Positions 55,143-63,625 of a stretch of DNA of 64,000 nucleotides are shown piece after piece. Within the stretch, counting starts at the first letter, position 1. Each line of letters starts with the position of its first letter. A program made the position numbers and the translations under genes. The DNA is from Nakamurella endophytica (lineage in GTDB: Bacteria > Actinomycetota > Actinomycetes > Mycobacteriales > Nakamurellaceae): contig NZ_BMNA01000001.1 in assembly GCF_014646215.1 (NCBI RefSeq), positions 637,260 to 701,259 of the forward strand, in the 5' to 3' direction. The notes beneath the pieces are model-generated. The model did no database searches, was not told the origin of the DNA, and worked only from the letters and a program-made list of their open reading frames with translations.

Positions 55143-55307
55143 CGCTGCCGGGCGTCCTCGCGGGGCGTCCGGATCCGGCGGCCGTCACTGTCCGCTGCAG
55201 CTCGTGTCGGTTGCGTGATACCGACCGGCCGGCGCGGCGCGGTCCCCGATGATGGCGCCGGAGGCATCCGCGACCGGCGGATCCCGGTCGGGGCGTGGAG
55301 CGAGGGC

Positions 55308-56009
55308 ATGGCGGACAGCGGCGAGCAGGGCCTGGGGGCGATCGCCAAGAAGTGGCTGCGCGCCAAGCGGGTGGAGTGGACCACCGGCGTGCAGCGCACC
55401 CGGGAGTATGCCGAGCACGAGTCGTGGCTGGCCGAGCGGGAGATGGAGCGCGAGCTCGGTCACCAGGCCGGGCGGGCGCTGGTGCCGGCGTACCGCGACT
55501 GGGAGGACCGCCGGGACGCCGACGAGGTCCGGCGCCGGCAGGCCGAGCAGGAGGCCGTCCGCGCGCTGCCCCGTGCGACCGTGCGGCTGTCGGTGTCCGG
55601 CAAGCGGTACGACGGTTCCTGGTGGGGGTACCTGCCGGTGCGCCTGGACCGCGAGCCGGACCTGCTCACCGTCGAGGTGGTGGTGCCGGCGGACGACCGG
55701 CCGCTGGTCGGCGGCCACCCGCTGCTGGGCGCGACGCTGCTCGTGCCCGGGTACACCGGTGACGGCGGGTACGACGTGGACGCGGCCGCCCGGCACGCGG
55801 ACGCGGCCGGCGAGCCGTTCGACCCGTTCAGCTGGACCGTGACCCTGGAGGCCGAGGACGTGCTGCTGGCCTGGGTGCCGGACGTCGGGCCGGCGCGGAT
55901 CGACCTGTCCGGCGACGTGCTGCGCTGGACGGCGCGGATGACCGGTGAGTCCGGCGAGCACGACGTCGACCTGCAGCTGTCGAACCTGCCGCCGGTCCCG
56001 GCTGCCTGA
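55308..56009 (+). CDS. Uncharacterised protein with charged N-terminal helical region
   Basis: Not recognised. 233 aa. Residues 1-90 are highly charged and probably helical (KKWLRAKRVEWTTGVQ, EHESWLAEREMERELGHQ, RRDADEVRRRQAEQEAVRA), perhaps a coiled coil. Residues 95-225 look like beta-rich material (TVRLSVSGKRYDGSWWGYLP, DLLTVEVVVPADDRPL, FSWTVTLEAEDVLLAWVPD, RIDLSGDVLRWTARMTG). No signal peptide or transmembrane helix. The ATG at 55308 with GGAGCGAGG is chosen; a GTG upstream (55215) gives a longer form. Convergent with the MFS transporter, 13 bp away. Confidence 0.6.
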   Translation: MADSGEQGLGAIAKKWLRAKRVEWTTGVQRTREYAEHESWLAEREMERELGHQAGRALVPAYRDWEDRRDADEVRRRQAEQEAVRALPRATVRLSVSGKRYDGSWWGYLPVRLDREPDLLTVEVVVPADDRPLVGGHPLLGATLLVPGYTGDGGYDVDAAARHADAAGEPFDPFSWTVTLEAEDVLLAWVPDVGPARIDLSGDVLRWTARMTGESGEHDVDLQLSNLPPVPAA

Positions 56010-56022
56010 CCGCGGCCGGACG

Positions 56023-57390
56023 TCACGTCCGGCTGCCCACCTCCTGCTGGATCTCTTCCAGCGATCGGTCCTTGGTCTCGGGCACCTTACGAAGGAAGAA
56101 GAAGAAGGACAGCACGCCGAAGCCGGCGTACAGCCAGAACGTGCCCGATTCGCCCATGGCGCCGACCAGTTGCAGGAAGAAGTAGGAGACCAGGAAGTTC
56201 GCGGCCCAGTTGGCCACCGTCGCGATGCTCATCGCCTTGCTGCGGACACCCACGGGGAAGATCTCGCTGATCATCAGCCAGAAGACCGGACCGAGACCGA
56301 CAGCGAAGCCGGCCATGAACACCAGGAGGAACACCAGCGCGAACAGTGGGTGGTCCTTCAGTCCGGGCACGGCGAACCACAGGCCCAGGGCGACAAGCGC
56401 CAGCGTGGCGGCGGTCGTCCCGACCAGCAGCAGCGGCCGCCGGCCGACGCGGTCCAGCAGCAGGATCGCCACCACCGTGAACACGACGTTGGTGATCCCG
56501 ACCGAGATGGCCTGCAGGACGGAGGCACTCGCCGACAGGCCGGTGTAGTTCAGGATGGTCGCCGAGTAGTAGACGACGGTGTTGACACCGATGACCTGCT
56601 GACCGATCGCCAGGACCAGGCCGACGACCATCAGAGGTCGCAGCGGCTGGCGGAACAGGTCTCGCAGCCGCGTCGAACGGGAGGTCCCCACCGCCTCGGT
56701 GATGCTGTCGAGTTCGTCGTCGGTCTCGTCGTCGCTGCGTGTTCGCGACAGCACGCGCCGGGCGTCGTCCTTCCGACCGCGGGCAACGAGCCATCGGGGC
56801 GACGACGGCACCGTCAGCATCCCGACGGCCAGCGCCAGGCCGGGCACGGCGGACAGGCCGAGCATCCACCGCCATCCGGCCGGCGCCCCTTGCAGGGCAG
56901 CGGCCACCAGGTAGGCCACCAGGATCCCCGTCGTGACCATCAGCTGGTTGAACGACGTCACCCCGCCGCGCAGCCGGGCCGGTGCCTGCTCGGAGATGTA
57001 CTCCACCGAGACGAACGACGCGGTCCCGACGGCCAGACCGAGGACGAACCGGCTGGCGAGCAACCATGGTGTGTCCGGCGAGAACGCGGATGCCAACCCG
57101 GCGAGGACGTAGACCGTCCCACTGCCGACCTTGGTCCAGCGGCGTCCGATGCGGTCCGAGAGCCAACCGGACAGCGCGGCTCCGACGACCGCCCCCACGA
57201 GCAGCGCGCCGACGATCCACTGCTGTTCCAGCGAGGTCGTCGACAGGTCACGCTGGATGTAGAGCTGGGCGCCGGAGATGATCCCGGTGTCGTAGCCGAA
57301 CAGGAACCCGCCGAGCGCCGCGATGACCGCGATGCGAAGCAGGAACTTGTTGTTGCCCTTCACGGCCTCTTTGACGAAACTCGTCGGCAT
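56023..57390 (-). CDS. MFS sugar/polyol:proton symporter (XylE/GalP-like)
   Basis: Twelve-helix sugar porter. GFLFGYDTGIISGAQLYI (helix 1 motif), SGWLSDRIGRRWTKV (A motif), SRFVLGLAVG, PxSPRWL-type VPSSPRWLVARGR, PETKDRSLEEI (C-terminal PETKG-type motif) and LAIGQQVIGVNTVVYYSATIL (QQ motif of glucose/xylose/inositol porters) are all present, so hexose, pentose or inositol is likely. 455 aa. The ATG at 57390 has GGGAGG. The other ORF start upstream would add noncoding residues. Gene GC looks somewhat lower than its neighbours, but I did not compute it. Confidence 0.92.
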   Translation of the reverse strand: MPTSFVKEAVKGNNKFLLRIAVIAALGGFLFGYDTGIISGAQLYIQRDLSTTSLEQQWIVGALLVGAVVGAALSGWLSDRIGRRWTKVGSGTVYVLAGLASAFSPDTPWLLASRFVLGLAVGTASFVSVEYISEQAPARLRGGVTSFNQLMVTTGILVAYLVAAALQGAPAGWRWMLGLSAVPGLALAVGMLTVPSSPRWLVARGRKDDARRVLSRTRSDDETDDELDSITEAVGTSRSTRLRDLFRQPLRPLMVVGLVLAIGQQVIGVNTVVYYSATILNYTGLSASASVLQAISVGITNVVFTVVAILLLDRVGRRPLLLVGTTAATLALVALGLWFAVPGLKDHPLFALVFLLVFMAGFAVGLGPVFWLMISEIFPVGVRSKAMSIATVANWAANFLVSYFFLQLVGAMGESGTFWLYAGFGVLSFFFFLRKVPETKDRSLEEIQQEVGSRT

Positions 57391-57695
57391 CGTGCACCTC
57401 CCGAGCGGCGCCGCACCTGTCCGACGGCCCGCTCGTGCAAAGGTCACCGGGACGGCCCGCCGTCCGGGATGACGCGTGGGAATCGGATTGCCGAGCCGGT
57501 CCGCCGTCAAACGGAGCCGATGGAGCGACGTGCTCTCGGAGATTCACCGCACGGGGCGCGGACCGACCGGTCGAAGCCCGGCCCGCCGTCGCACGGTTTC
57601 CCGTCGCGCCCGGTCGGGAACGGTGCTGGGGAAGGTGGGTGCCTGCACCCCGTGGTGCGTGCCCTTCCCCACTCCCAGGGACCGCAGGAGGACCG
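57391..57695. other. Divergent intergenic region between the sugar porter and the holin-like gene
   Basis: 305 bp, no gene supported. It contains the leaders of both flanking genes. Nothing further could be assigned by eye; the slightly A/T-richer stretch at 57470-57550 is the best candidate for promoters. Confidence 0.4.
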
Positions 57696-58085
57696 ATGTC
57701 GAGTACAGAAGCCGGGTCCGCCACCAGTGACCTACTGCGCAGCCTGACCGACACCGTCGGCGCGTTGCTGCGTCAAGAGATCGGCAAGGCGCGCGACGAG
57801 ATGACCGGCAAGGCCCGTCAAGCCGGCGGTGGGCTCGCTCTGCTCGGCGGGGCTACTGCGCTCGGCGCGATGGCCGCCGGGACGGGCGCCGCCCTCGTCC
57901 TCCGATTGTTCGACAGGTTTCTGCCGCCGCGGCTGGCCGCCGTCGTGGTGACCGCCGCCTTCAGCGCCGGTGCGGTCGGACTGTCCACGGCAGGCATCCG
58001 GCAGCTGCGCGAGCTGCCGCCGTTGATGCCGGACCGGACGATCCGCGACATCCGCGACGACATCGATGCCGCACGGCAGGCCTGA
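57696..58085 (+). CDS. Putative actinobacterial Holin-X/phage-holin-family membrane protein
   Basis: 129-aa protein. N-terminal amphipathic helix TSDLLRSLTDTVGALLRQEIGKARDEMTGKARQAG, a typical actinobacterial holin-X pattern, then two hydrophobic helices (GGLALLGGATALGAMAAGTGAALVLRLF and LAAVVVTAAFSAGAVGLSTAGI) and a C-terminal charged tail (RDIRDDIDAARQA). No endolysin or phage gene is nearby, and such proteins are commonly host-encoded, so lysis function is not implied. The ATG at 57696 has CAGGAGGA. Confidence 0.75.
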   Translation: MSSTEAGSATSDLLRSLTDTVGALLRQEIGKARDEMTGKARQAGGGLALLGGATALGAMAAGTGAALVLRLFDRFLPPRLAAVVVTAAFSAGAVGLSTAGIRQLRELPPLMPDRTIRDIRDDIDAARQA

Positions 58086-58319
58086 CACCTGCGCAAGTCT
58101 GCCGCCGGCCCGGCGGTGGGACCGACCCCGGGACGAGTCAGGGCGGCTCACCACCACGCTCGACGACGAGGTCGAGCGGCACGGCAGATCCGGGCTCTCG
58201 CGAGGTCGGCGTGCTGCCGGTCTGCGGGGGACGCTCGAGAGCCCGAGGGGTGACCGTCGAGCACGACCCGCATCCCGGCGCGGACCGCGCTGTCCCGGAC
58301 GCGGCACGGTCCGCGAGGC

Positions 58320-59291
58320 TCAGGCCGACTGCAGGACCGGCGGCCGGCTGCGCGCCGCGCAGGCCGCGAGTTCAAGCACCTCTGCGGCGCCGACCCGCTC
58401 TGCGCCGTCGGCCACCGGCAGGCCGACCGCGACCGGACGGGAGGGCCGGACCGGGGCCGAGCGGACCACGTCCTGGCCCAGCGCGCGGGCCACGGCGGAT
58501 TCCACCGCGGACGCCAGCCGGCGGCGGTCGGTGGCCGGGTGACCGGTGGCCGGGATGGCGGGCACCGGGCGCAGCCACTGCACGTGCAGCTCCAGCCGCG
58601 GCGCGGCGACGACCCGGCGCAGCGCCTGCAGCAGGGTCTCGTCGCCGACGAACGGGGCGGCCGCCGACCGGGCACCGGTGCCGTCGGTGTACCGCAGGGC
58701 CACCGGGGACACCACCGCGGCCGCGTCCATCGCGGCCTGGAAGGCCGCCCGCCGGAAGGTGCCGAGCGAGCGGCCGCAGCGCGTCGTGCCCTCGGGGAAG
58801 ACCTGCACGCGGTGTCCCGCCCGCAGCGCCGCCGTGGCGGCTCGCACCAGGTCCGGCAGTTCGGCCCAGGTGTCGCGGCGCAGGAACAGCGTCCCGGTCC
58901 GACGTGCCAGGCCGCCGACGAACGGCCACGACGCGACGTCCTGCTTGGCGACGGGCCGCATCGGGCCGCACGCCGCCAGGGCGAGCACGTCGAGGAACGA
59001 GACATGGTTGCCCACGACGAGACTCGCACCGGCCCGGGGACGTCCGGTGCAGCGCACCCGAACCCCGAGCGCCGCGAGCACCCAGCGGCTGGCGTGCTGC
59101 AGCACCCGGCCGGTGCGGTGCGGCCGGCCGTACCCGGGCAGCAGGGCGACCAGCACGATGGCGGCCCCGCCGGCCAGCAGCGCAGCGGTCAGCGCCGTCC
59201 GGCGGCGCACCCGGGTGCCGAGCGGCGCACGCGGGGTGGGCGCAGCGACACAGGCCGCTGCACAGCGCATCTCGGCGCAGTGCTCGGTCAC
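58320..59291 (-). CDS. 1-acyl-sn-glycerol-3-phosphate-type acyltransferase, OlsA-like
   Basis: Membrane-associated PlsC-family O-acyltransferase. The N-terminal hydrophobic segment (LTAALLAGGAAIVLVALLPG) is followed by VGNHVSFLDVLALAA (NHxxxxD catalytic box), GTLFLRRDTW, VQVFPEGTTRCGRSLGTFRRAAFQAA (EGT motif) and VSPVALRYTDG. 323 aa. The GTG at 59291 overlaps the OlsB-like gene's stop (GTGA). The pairing of a PlsC acyltransferase with an OlsB-like GNAT is the arrangement of ornithine lipid synthesis (olsBA), so OlsA is favoured over general AGPAT. Confidence 0.82.
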   Translation of the reverse strand: MTEHCAEMRCAAACVAAPTPRAPLGTRVRRRTALTAALLAGGAAIVLVALLPGYGRPHRTGRVLQHASRWVLAALGVRVRCTGRPRAGASLVVGNHVSFLDVLALAACGPMRPVAKQDVASWPFVGGLARRTGTLFLRRDTWAELPDLVRAATAALRAGHRVQVFPEGTTRCGRSLGTFRRAAFQAAMDAAAVVSPVALRYTDGTGARSAAAPFVGDETLLQALRRVVAAPRLELHVQWLRPVPAIPATGHPATDRRRLASAVESAVARALGQDVVRSAPVRPSRPVAVGLPVADGAERVGAAEVLELAACAARSRPPVLQSA

Positions 59292-60088
59292 GGCCGGATC
59301 AGTGCGTCCTGCACGAAGTAGCGCAGGTACCGCGGGTCCGCCTGCTGCAGGTCGAGCAGCACCAGGAAGTCCGCGGACCCGAACTGCTCGTCGTGCGCGG
59401 GCGCGCTGCAGATCTGCGCGCCGAGCCGGAGGTAGCCGTGCAGCAACGGCGGGATCCGCAGCCGGTCGACCGGCGGGGCCGTCGACGCCCGGTACGGGTG
59501 CCGGGGCGCGCACTGTCGCTCGGCCGGAGCCCAGTGCCGGTCCCTGGCCATCCGTTCGAACAACGCCGCCTGGCCGCCGCCGTCGGCGACCGGGATGCTC
59601 GCGCAGCCCACCAGGTACCGGGATCCGCTCTGCAGCATGGCGCGGGCGATGCCGCTCCAGAGCAGGCTGATGGCCCGGGACCCACGGTGCTCCGCGGCGA
59701 CGCACGCCCGTCCGGCCTCGACCGTGGTGTCCAGCAGGGATTCCAGCGGCGCGAGGTCGAACTCGGTGTTCGCGTACAGGCCCTGCCGCCGCGGCCGGCG
59801 GTGGTTGGCCGACGGCAGCAACAGCCGGTAGGTGGCCACGGCCTGCTCCGGCGATCCGTCCTCCGGCAGGTGCCAGACGACGAGGTGGTCGCAGCGGACG
59901 TCGAACCGGTCGAGGTCCACGCCGTCCGGGCCGGGCGTGACCGCACCGCACTCCTGGGCGAACACGCGGTGCCGCAGCGCGGCCGCCGCCAGTACCTCCG
60001 CCGCCGTGCTGGCGACCCGCAGTTCGTAGCGTCCGGGGAACCGGGTGTCCTGCCGCGCGACCCGCGGCTCGTCGGTGATCGTCGACAC
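59288..60088 (-). CDS. OlsB-like GNAT N-acyltransferase (ornithine lipid biosynthesis)
   Basis: Member of the PlsC-partner family (hemolysin-type GNAT, DUF-like) that forms lyso-ornithine lipid by acylating the alpha-amino group of ornithine with a 3-hydroxyacyl group. YELRVASTAAEVLAAAALRHRVFAQECGAV is the usual N-terminal region. CDHLVVWHLPE, VATYRLLLP, and VEAGRACVAAEHRGSRAISLLWSGIARAML follow. LHGYLRLGAQICSAPAHDEQFGSADFLVLLDL is the C-terminal family signature. 266 aa. The GTG at 60088 is chosen. First gene of a two-gene operon. Confidence 0.82.
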   Translation of the reverse strand: MSTITDEPRVARQDTRFPGRYELRVASTAAEVLAAAALRHRVFAQECGAVTPGPDGVDLDRFDVRCDHLVVWHLPEDGSPEQAVATYRLLLPSANHRRPRRQGLYANTEFDLAPLESLLDTTVEAGRACVAAEHRGSRAISLLWSGIARAMLQSGSRYLVGCASIPVADGGGQAALFERMARDRHWAPAERQCAPRHPYRASTAPPVDRLRIPPLLHGYLRLGAQICSAPAHDEQFGSADFLVLLDLQQADPRYLRYFVQDALIRP

Positions 60089-60242
60089 GCTTCGATGGTG
60101 GGCGGCCGAACGGTCCGTACGGCCGCCGCGGGCTGAACACGGTGTGACGGTCCGATGACAACGCCGGTCGTCCGGTGCGGGCGGGGCCGCGCCGCCGCAG
60201 CCGCAGGGTGTGCCCGCAGGTCGGTCCCCGCGCCGAGGACGG

Positions 60243-60284
60243 CGATGCGGGGCCGGCACCTGTGACAGTGCCGGCCCCGCATCG
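60243..60284 (-). terminator. Strong hairpin between the metallophosphatase gene and the ols operon
   Basis: 17-bp perfect stem CGATGCGGGGCCGGCAC / GTGCCGGCCCCGCATCG with an 8-nt loop CTGTGACA, 67 bp after the phosphatase gene stop (transcribed leftward). No U-tract. Confidence 0.75.
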
Positions 60285-60350
60285 GATCGGGGCGCCGCGG
60301 CGTCAGGGGGGCGGCGCCCTACGGCCGTCCGAAGTCGGGCGGCCGGCCGT

Positions 60351-62396
60351 TCAGCCGCCGGCGGGCAGGGACCGGGCGGTGACGAGCCCGGTGGCACCCG
60401 TTCCGGCGGCGAGGTGGTGGCCGGCCCCGATACCGCTGCGACCTGCGGTGCGGCGCAGCGTGATCCGGTCGATCTCGGCGTACGGCTTGCCCGAGCCGGG
60501 CAGCGCGTCGGCCAGGGTGCGCACCGTGAACGTCGTGCACCTGCCCTCGGCCGCCGGGACGACGTCCACGGCGATGAAGGCGTAGTCGTCGTAGCGGACC
60601 TGGGACCACTCGATCTGCTCGGGCACCTTGGTGCCCGTCGGGTAGCCGCCCGCGCCGACCGCGGTGCCCTCCTTGGACCAGACGTAGCTGTTCACCACGT
60701 TCTCGGTGTTGTTCTCCGTGGCGTTCGTCCCGCCGGGCGGCTGGTAGCCGCGGAACCGCTGCCCCTCGGGGAGCAGCTGCGGGCCGAACGGGTCGACGCC
60801 GGCGGGCGGCGGTGCGGCCGGGCTCGGCGCCGGGCGGAACGGGTACCGCGGGCGACCGCCGGATCCGACGCAGATGTACGTGACGCCGTCCTTGGCCGGC
60901 TCGACGGTGCTGCCGTCCGGCGCCCGGCGGGTGGCCTTGCCGTTGCGGATCGGGTCCGTCCGCTCCAGCAGGTGGTTGTGCCCCTGCACGACCAGGTCGA
61001 CCTGGTACTTGCTGAACAACGGGTCCAGGGCGTCCCGCAGGCCGCCGTCGGAGGCGTGGTTGTTGGTGGTGGAGAACGCGCAGTGGTGGAAGAACGCCAC
61101 GACGAAGTCGACGGTCGGCGCGACGTGCGGATTGGTCCGCCACTCTTTGAGGGTCCGCTCGATCCACTGCAGCTGCGCACCGTCGGAATAGCCGGTGTTG
61201 GTCTGGATCTCGTAGGACAGGTCGTTCGCGTCGACCGAGATCACCGCCACGTTGGCGTACACGAAGCTGTACACCGACGGGCAGCCCTTGGGACCGTTGC
61301 CCGGCAGGTCGAGTCGCTTCTGGTGGCCGCCGTAGCCGTGGTTCGGGCTCTGCCCGACGAACTCCGTGGCGCCGTACAGCGGCTCCATGTCGTGGTTGCC
61401 GGTGGCGAACATCCACGGGGTGAACGCCGCCTGGCTCTCGATCTGGTTGAGGAAGACGTCCCAGACGTACGGGTTGTAGTTGTTCTTCCCGGCCGGCGAA
61501 CCACCGGTGAGCGCCAGGGTGTCGTCGGCGGGCAGGCCGGTGCCACTGGGATCCGCGTAGCAGATGTCGCCGGCCAGCAGGGTGAACCGGGGCTTCTGCG
61601 TCGCCATCAGGTTGGTCTGGCTGACCGCGGGCCGCGGGTCGGTCCCGGCGACACCCGCCACCGGATCCGTCGGGCTGTAGTAGTTGTTGTCGAACACTCC
61701 CGCCGGCCAGGTCCCGCCGGCCGCCGTGACGACGGCCGGGTCCTGGCTCCAGGCGTACCGCGGGTCCTTGGGGGCGCTGTTGGTCCCGACGTCGGCGAAG
61801 GCCGTGAACGTGAAGGGCCTGGCCGGCGCGGCACCGACCCGCGGCAGCTGGCGCAGCGGCGCCGTGGTGAAGCAGGCCGGCCCGGAGACGGTGCCGTCGG
61901 AGAGCCGGAAGCGGTAGTGGTACACGGTCTCCGGGTCGAGGTGGCTCAGCCGGGCCTTGGCGTAGAACTGGCTGCCGATCGGGCCGGACGGGATGGCGTA
62001 CTGCCCGACCAGGTGCTGGATGTCGGCCTCGAAACGGTGGCCGTAGCGACCGGGCTCGGTGCCCACCTCCACCCATGCGCGCAGGCCCCTGGGCAGGATG
62101 CCGGTCCGGCTCACCAGCTGCGCCGTGACCGCCATGGCGTTGCTCGGCAGGCCACCGTGGTCGGACACGAACGACAGGTGGCGGCCGGAGACCACCACCC
62201 CGGCCGTCCCGGCGACACCGCCACCGGCGGCGAACGCGGTCTGGGCGAGCCCGAACTGGAAGAGGGCGTAGCCGCCGGCTCCGGCCATCACGGCCTTGAG
62301 GGCGGTGCGGCGGGAGACCGCGCTCCGGGACAACTGCGCGGTGTTCCACTCGCTGTACTCGTCGACCGTCAGGGGGCGGTCAGGTCCTCGCGTCAT
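60351..62396 (-). CDS. Tat-exported purple-acid-phosphatase-like metallophosphoesterase
   Basis: Exported phosphatase. The N-terminal region contains a twin-Arg motif (SRRTALKA) and a hydrophobic stretch with AFA cleavage-like site, so export by Tat is likely. An Fn3-like N-terminal domain (SNAMAVTAQLVSRTGILPRGLRAWVEVG... ETVYHYRFRLSDG) precedes the metallophosphatase core. Metal motifs: FTFTAFADVG (first Asp), TLLAGDICYAD, FATGNHDMEP, VVAFFHHCAFS, VVQGHNHLLERT. This is the purple acid phosphatase-like pattern rather than PhoD in the strict sense. 681 aa. The ATG at 62396 has GGGGTGAG. It lies next to PPK2, suggesting phosphate use. Confidence 0.85.
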   Translation of the reverse strand: MTRGPDRPLTVDEYSEWNTAQLSRSAVSRRTALKAVMAGAGGYALFQFGLAQTAFAAGGGVAGTAGVVVSGRHLSFVSDHGGLPSNAMAVTAQLVSRTGILPRGLRAWVEVGTEPGRYGHRFEADIQHLVGQYAIPSGPIGSQFYAKARLSHLDPETVYHYRFRLSDGTVSGPACFTTAPLRQLPRVGAAPARPFTFTAFADVGTNSAPKDPRYAWSQDPAVVTAAGGTWPAGVFDNNYYSPTDPVAGVAGTDPRPAVSQTNLMATQKPRFTLLAGDICYADPSGTGLPADDTLALTGGSPAGKNNYNPYVWDVFLNQIESQAAFTPWMFATGNHDMEPLYGATEFVGQSPNHGYGGHQKRLDLPGNGPKGCPSVYSFVYANVAVISVDANDLSYEIQTNTGYSDGAQLQWIERTLKEWRTNPHVAPTVDFVVAFFHHCAFSTTNNHASDGGLRDALDPLFSKYQVDLVVQGHNHLLERTDPIRNGKATRRAPDGSTVEPAKDGVTYICVGSGGRPRYPFRPAPSPAAPPPAGVDPFGPQLLPEGQRFRGYQPPGGTNATENNTENVVNSYVWSKEGTAVGAGGYPTGTKVPEQIEWSQVRYDDYAFIAVDVVPAAEGRCTTFTVRTLADALPGSGKPYAEIDRITLRRTAGRSGIGAGHHLAAGTGATGLVTARSLPAGG

Positions 62397-62713
62397 GCGA
62401 ACAGCTCACCCCGTCGATCCCGCCCGGCACAGGCAGGTGGCGGTGACGACCCGATGAACAACGGCTGAACCGTCTGCGGCACGGGAACTCTCGACGCCGC
62501 CGGGTCGTGCAGGCGGACCGCGGGCAGCGTCGCGGCGGGGCGTGCCCGGCCGGTCTGCGCGGGGGGCGCGCGTACCGGCGGTCCCCGCTCGGGACCAGCG
62601 GCGGGCCGGGACGCCTGACGGCCCCGCATGGACGACCCGGGTCGACCCGGTCGGGTGCGACGCCGCGTCGGGCTGCTGCGCGGCCGCCGCCCGAGCGGGT
62701 TGGCGCGGACCGG
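62397..62713. other. Intergenic region between the PPK2 and metallophosphatase genes
   Basis: 317 bp with no supported gene. It contains a small hairpin (GGTCCC CGCTC GGGACC at 62580-62596) and a 12-bp palindrome CGACCCGGGTCG at 62633-62644, either of which could act as a terminator or operator. I saw no convincing PHO-box-type direct repeats. Confidence 0.4.
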
Positions 62714-63625
62714 TCAGCGCGGTACCAGGCCGGTCGGCGTGCCGGTCTCGAGCAGGTCGGCGGCCGACCCCACGATCTTCGGATCCACCGGGCCGACCCG
62801 CTCCGGGTCCTTGTCCGTGTAGTCCAGCCCGGAGAGCAGGTGCCGCATGGCGTTGATCCGGCCGCGCTTCTTGTCGTTGCTCTTGATCACGGTCCACGGC
62901 GCCTCGGCGGTGTCCGTGTAGAAGAACATGGCCTCCTTGGCGTCGGTGTAGGCGTCCCACTGGTCCAGCGACGCGAGGTCGGTCGGCGAGAGCTTCCATT
63001 GCCGGACGGGATCGATGCGCCGGATGAGGAAGCGGGTCCGCTGCTCGGACTGCGTGACGGAGAACCACAGTTTGACCAGGTGGATGCCGGAGCCGACGAG
63101 CATGCGCTCGAGGTCCGGGGTCTGCTGCATGAAGGTCCGGTACTCCTCCGCCGTGCAGAAGCCCCTCACCCGCTCGACACCGGCGCGGTTGTACCAGGAC
63201 CGGTCGAACAGCACGATCTCACCGGCCGCCGGCAGGTGGGTGATGTAGCGCTGGAAGTACCACTGGGTCCGCTCGCGCTCGCTCGGCTTCTCCAAGGCCA
63301 CCACGGTCGCCCCGCGTGGGTTCAGGTGCTCGGTGAACCGCTTGATGGTGCCGCCCTTGCCGGCGGCGTCCCGGCCCTCGAACAGCACGACGATCTTCTG
63401 GCCGGTGTCCTTGACCCAGCGTTGCAGCTTCAGCAGCTCGATCTGCAGCGCCCGCTTGGTGGTCTCGTACTCGTGCCGGGCCATGCGCTCGTCGTACGGG
63501 TAGTCCTCCCGCCAGGTCTCGACCGGCTCGCCGTCCGGCCCCAGCAGGACCGGGTCGTCGTCGTGGTCGTCCACCTGGACCCGGTAGTTGCCCAGGTCCA
63601 GCTCGTCGGGTCGTGTTGCCGTCAC
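62714..63625 (-). CDS. ppk2: Polyphosphate kinase 2 (PPK2)
   Basis: Uses polyphosphate to phosphorylate a nucleoside diphosphate, or the reverse. Signatures: KIVVLFEGRDAAGKGGTIKRFTEHLNPRG (Walker A-like), ALEKPSERERTQWYFQRYI, IVLFDRSWYNRAGVERVRGF (Walker B-like) and FLIRRIDPVRQWKLSPTDLASL. Single-domain class I, 303 aa. The 20-residue N-terminal preamble from GTG 63625 is family-normal. Whether GDP or ADP is preferred cannot be told. Confidence 0.92.
   Translation of the reverse strand: MTATRPDELDLGNYRVQVDDHDDDPVLLGPDGEPVETWREDYPYDERMARHEYETTKRALQIELLKLQRWVKDTGQKIVVLFEGRDAAGKGGTIKRFTEHLNPRGATVVALEKPSERERTQWYFQRYITHLPAAGEIVLFDRSWYNRAGVERVRGFCTAEEYRTFMQQTPDLERMLVGSGIHLVKLWFSVTQSEQRTRFLIRRIDPVRQWKLSPTDLASLDQWDAYTDAKEAMFFYTDTAEAPWTVIKSNDKKRGRINAMRHLLSGLDYTDKDPERVGPVDPKIVGSAADLLETGTPTGLVPR

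Noticed and set aside
57696-58085. Prophage remnant, because of the holin-like gene
   Set aside because: No integrase, capsid, terminase or endolysin gene is nearby; holin-X-like proteins are common chromosomal genes in actinobacteria.
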